A stretch of 8,715 nt of DNA, from the NCBI GenBank assembly GCA_026197015.1, contig JAPHRB010000028.1, positions 1 to 8,715 of the forward strand. Direction: 5' to 3'. Both the position numbers and the translations under genes were made by a program. Below the pieces are notes generated by a model, which worked only from the letters and a program-made list of their open reading frames with translations, did no database searches and was not told the DNA's origin. The DNA comes from Gammaproteobacteria bacterium (GTDB taxonomy: Bacteria > Pseudomonadota > Gammaproteobacteria > SZUA-229). Below are positions 6,823 to 8,715 of this stretch, in pieces. Positions within the stretch are counted from its first letter, which is position 1. Every line of letters starts with the position of its first letter.

Positions 6823-7752
6823 TTATTTAGGGCTCTCAGTATTATCAGATATCAAAAAATTAATTCTTACGCAGCTGCCTCTGTTTTCACCTGTTTTCGG
6901 GTCATTGAGGTTAAACCAGCTTGCGCTTCCATTTAGTTCCTGGGCTCTTGTTTTTATGTTGTTAAGACCTTTGCCAGGTATACAGTTTTGTAGATCAAAA
7001 CCTTGTCCATTATCACTCACTTCAACAGATATTTGCTGATCATCCAGTTTTATAATAATTTCCATGAACTGTGCATTAGCATGTCTAATAATATTAGTTG
7101 TTATTTCATGTAACATGCGGTTTAAATTTATATGTTGTCTTGGTGTGAAACTCAAGCCTTGTAAATTATCACTCTGATGCCATATCAACTGCATACCAAT
7201 AGAATTTAGGCGCACCTGTATTTCTGATCTTACATCAGTTATAGCATCTAGTATCGACGCTGTTGACTTATTGTCAAGTGTATAAATTGAATTTCTCAAG
7301 GATTTGAGAATGCTTCGTGATAATGCAATCGTCTGCTCATCTTTCACAGAGTGAATAAGGGTCAGCATGCGTGCTGCAACATCATCATGCAGGTCCCGTG
7401 CGATACGTTGACGTTCTTCTGATGCGCCTTTCTCAAACGCTTCTTCAATAGTAATAAACTGTTTGGTGAGTTTTAGTAATGAGTTAGCGAGATCTATATC
7501 ATCATTATTGAAACGGGTATTAGAGTTGGAGCTATTAAGTATATATCCATGTTCGAGTAAGATCGACGGGACTTCCAGCACATTATGCTGATCATTAATA
7601 AGACATTTTGAAATGGGAATTGAGGTCGGAGTAAGCGTGCAGTCAGAAAAAAAACGTTGGAGTATAGATCGCCATCGGTTATCGATAGGCGTGCCACTAC
7701 TGGAAAATTCTTCGATTAAAAAAGGTAAATTTTTTTCCAGACTCTTATGCAC
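6823..7752 (-). CDS. Soluble NarX-type (HisKA_3) sensor histidine kinase
   Basis: This 309-residue kinase has no hydrophobic segment, so it is expected in the cytoplasm. Residues 1-105 are a small N-terminal region of unrecognised fold ending in a helix. The HisKA_3 dimerisation helix follows, with ERQRIARDLHDDVAARML (113-130) and phospho-acceptor His122. The HATPase domain has HEITTNIIRHANA (215-227), DNGQGF (247-252) and GKGLNNI (260-266). The position normally Gln or His in the DxxxQ/H phosphatase motif is Ala127. The start is GTG: an in-frame TAA seven codons upstream prevents a longer product, there is no nearby ATG, and CAGG about 10 nt upstream serves as a weak ribosome site. As recalled, relatives with this kinase core often carry a membrane sensor in front, so this one may be a shortened form. 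It lies between an SCP2-like gene and its probable partner regulator. Confidence 0.9.
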   Translation of the reverse strand: MHKSLEKNLPFLIEEFSSSGTPIDNRWRSILQRFFSDCTLTPTSIPISKCLINDQHNVLEVPSILLEHGYILNSSNSNTRFNNDDIDLANSLLKLTKQFITIEEAFEKGASEERQRIARDLHDDVAARMLTLIHSVKDEQTIALSRSILKSLRNSIYTLDNKSTASILDAITDVRSEIQVRLNSIGMQLIWHQSDNLQGLSFTPRQHINLNRMLHEITTNIIRHANAQFMEIIIKLDDQQISVEVSDNGQGFDLQNCIPGKGLNNIKTRAQELNGSASWFNLNDPKTGENRGSCVRINFLISDNTESPK

Positions 7753-7758
7753 AGAGAG

Positions 7759-7781
7759 GTAACCTGTTAATTATGTAACCT
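7759..7781. repeat. Direct repeat pair GTAACCT just upstream of the kinase start
   Basis: Two copies of GTAACCT (AGGTTAC on the coding strand) lie at 7759-7765 and 7775-7781, 16 bp apart, ending 7 bp before the kinase GTG. The nearer copy supplies the AGG that may act as its ribosome site. A binding site in the 56-bp gap is possible; chance is also possible. Confidence 0.25.
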
Positions 7782-7807
7782 TAATATTAAATCTGCATCA
7801 GTGTTTA

Positions 7808-7813
7808 ATTATA
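7808..7813 (-). promoter_or_regulatory. Possible -10 box (TATAAT) for the kinase gene
   Basis: A perfect TATAAT on the minus strand overlaps the stop codon of the SCP2-like gene, 55 bp before the kinase start. The matching -35 position (AAGTTT at 17-bp spacing) is poor and there is no extended TG. It is a weak candidate in an AT-rich region. Confidence 0.18.
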
Positions 7814-8204
7814 CTCGACCCATTGCAGAGAAACTTTTTATGAACGGAGATGACATAGTGGGATTTTTTATCATCGATTTATAATCGCCTTCAACAAATT
7901 TTAGTTTTCCAGTGGTATAGGCCAGACCTAAACCAGTTGATCCCACCTCTCGATTTATCCATTCTTTCCAGTGGCCTTCCTTCGCGCGTAAATCCCAGTT
8001 TAGTTTCTGGTTTTTATAATTCCCCGCCTCAATAACATAACCATCTTTTATAACAATGCAGGCGCGAGGTTTATCTTCATCAGGGAACCCATATCCTATA
8101 ATTGAAGAAAAACATATTTCACTAAGGGACTTCGCTAAATAAGGGTCTTTATTCCATTCATCTTTATATTTTTTCATCCACGCATTTTCAAACAAATTCA
8201 ACAT
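7809..8204 (-). CDS. Small SCP2-like (sterol carrier protein 2 fold) protein
   Basis: This soluble protein of 131 residues has no signal peptide or membrane helix. Its pattern fits bacterial proteins annotated as SCP-2 sterol-transfer family, which have a hydrophobic ligand pocket. It starts with an amphipathic helix rich in Trp/Tyr/Lys, then SSIIGYGFPDEDKPRACIVIKDGYV, WDLRAKEGHWKEWI, a Gly-rich turn (GSTGLGLAYTTGKLKF), and a conserved-looking end of GDYKSMIKNPTMSSPFIKSF. The ligand is unknown; lipid or acyl binding is inferred from the fold only. The start chosen is the ATG at 8204, because GGAAGAG lies just before it. An in-frame ATG at 8216 would add four residues but has no ribosome site. 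It sits 56 bp before the kinase gene in the same direction, and 139 bp after the SPOR gene. Confidence 0.72.
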   Translation of the reverse strand: MLNLFENAWMKKYKDEWNKDPYLAKSLSEICFSSIIGYGFPDEDKPRACIVIKDGYVIEAGNYKNQKLNWDLRAKEGHWKEWINREVGSTGLGLAYTTGKLKFVEGDYKSMIKNPTMSSPFIKSFSAMGRV

Positions 8205-8207
8205 TAA

Positions 8208-8214
8208 CTCTTCC
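8208..8214 (-). promoter_or_regulatory. Ribosome binding site deciding the SCP2-like start
   Basis: GGAAGAG on the minus strand ends 3 nt before the ATG at 8204-8202. It overlaps the alternative ATG at 8216-8214, which itself lacks a Shine-Dalgarno. This favours the shorter protein. Confidence 0.55.
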
Positions 8215-8230
8215 ATCTTAACTACAATAT

Positions 8231-8248
8231 TACTGAACTCTTTCAGTA
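8231..8248 (-). repeat. Hairpin in the leader of the SCP2-like gene
   Basis: On the minus strand TACTGAA and TTCAGTA form a perfect 7-bp stem with an AGAG loop, 26 bp before the chosen start. No T run follows on the minus strand. It could be a leader structure of the SCP2-kinase-regulator unit or part of the 3' end of the SPOR transcript. Confidence 0.35.
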
Positions 8249-8262
8249 TTCATGATTTTTAC

Positions 8263-8280
8263 AACCTGTCTGTGCAGGTT
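8263..8280 (-). repeat. Inverted repeat downstream of the SPOR gene
   Basis: AACCTG and CAGGTT form a 6-bp stem with a 6-nt loop, 63 bp after the SPOR stop in the direction of transcription. The bases after it on the minus strand are A-rich rather than T-rich, so it does not qualify as an intrinsic terminator. Confidence 0.3.
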
Positions 8281-8343
8281 TGATTCAATTATTACTTGAT
8301 TTATACGATTTTTGTATTATGAGAAGATTAGTGATTAGACAGC

Positions 8344-8715
8344 TTATTTTAACTCCATCGTCATGGCGTGTATATTATTTTGTTTTAAAGTGCTTAGTGT
8401 TTCACGTAGTTGTGTAGGATTACTAAATGGGCCTATACGTACGCGATGCCAGTTATCACGATTGATATTTACACTCTGTATCGAAGACTGTACTCCAAGT
8501 AAAGCCAGGCTCGCTTTAAGGCGTTCAGCATCTTGCTGATTCTTGAATGAGCCTGCTTGAAGTAAGTATTTTTTATTTGATATTGAGCTGGTTTCAACGT
8601 GTCTGGTATTTGACGGCTGGTTTTTAGTGTTATTGCTTTCAACTTCTGGTTCAGGCACAAAGACTTCTAGTTCAGAGAGTATGGTATAAAACTCAAAGCG
8701 GGGTTTTTTATTTTC
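8344..8715 (-). CDS. SPOR-domain, FtsN-like cell-envelope protein, C-terminal part (5' end outside window)
   Basis: The last 123 codons of a gene entering from the right edge. The frame is open to base 8715, so the GTG at 8658 is internal. The visible part begins KPRFEFYTILSELEVFVPEPE, a stretch typical of the small SPOR proteins encoded after argS in gammaproteobacteria; these have one N-terminal membrane helix, which would lie off the edge. A low-complexity linker rich in Asn, Ser and Glu follows. The SPOR domain (last about 75 residues) begins KKYLLQAGSFKNQQDAERLK and contains HRVRIGPFSN. SPOR domains bind septal peptidoglycan lacking stem peptides, so a periplasmic role in division or wall remodelling is likely. 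In many relatives hslVU follows this gene; here the SCP2-like gene does. The exact name (ftsN or a paralogue) cannot be decided. Confidence 0.85.
   Translation of the reverse strand, partial: ENKKPRFEFYTILSELEVFVPEPEVESNNTKNQPSNTRHVETSSISNKKYLLQAGSFKNQQDAERLKASLALLGVQSSIQSVNINRDNWHRVRIGPFSNPTQLRETLSTLKQNNIHAMTMELK

Noticed and set aside
7494..7697. Minus-strand frame of 67 codons overlapping the kinase N-terminus
   Set aside because: It is an alternate frame of the kinase gene with no motif. The kinase frame carries all the conserved residues.
8656..8658. GTG as a start for the SPOR gene
   Set aside because: The frame continues to the window edge with a conserved FtsN-like stretch, so the true start is beyond 8715.
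1..8715. Mobile element, CRISPR, tRNA or prophage content
   Set aside because: No transposase or integrase motif, regularly spaced repeat array, cloverleaf or terminal inverted repeat was seen on either strand by eye.

Overview
The window is AT-rich chromosomal DNA from a gammaproteobacterium. This rests on the spoT-ridA-recG gene run, a ubiC-type chorismate lyase, and at the right edge a SPOR-domain gene whose surviving N-terminal stretch resembles the FtsN-like genes that follow argS in many gammaproteobacteria. The genus cannot be fixed from the sequence. No tRNA, rRNA, CRISPR array, insertion sequence or phage gene was seen, and no gap between genes exceeds about 175 bp.

Left part, plus strand (1-3353): the C-terminal third of the (p)ppGpp synthetase/hydrolase SpoT runs in from the left edge. 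It is followed after 28 bp by RidA (enamine/imine deaminase) and after a further 61 bp by the RecG branched-DNA helicase, which starts at a TTG codon. The order is that of the E. coli spoT-trmH-recG locus with ridA in place of trmH. A perfect 12-bp palindrome sits immediately before the recG start.

Middle, plus strand (3354-5986): after a 174-bp AT-rich spacer comes a 621-residue membrane-bound hybrid histidine kinase (six predicted membrane helices, coiled coil, HisKA, HATPase, receiver). Its output partner is not in the window. Then comes ubiC, the first committed enzyme of ubiquinone synthesis. ubiA does not follow. The plus-strand block ends in a convergent junction.

Right part, minus strand (6099-8715): read in the direction of transcription, the order is a SPOR-domain cell-envelope protein (5' end beyond the window), a small SCP2-like protein, a soluble NarX-type histidine kinase without membrane segments, and a NarL-type response regulator. 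The last three are co-oriented with gaps of 56 and 88 bp. They plausibly form one signalling unit, but no sequence evidence identifies the signal or the target genes.

Most of the window is conserved housekeeping. The least ordinary parts are the SCP2-kinase-regulator trio, with its shortened kinase and altered phosphatase motif, the orphan hybrid kinase, and small repeats or palindromes at several starts. No clear previously undescribed system is visible; the trio is the best candidate for a closer look.
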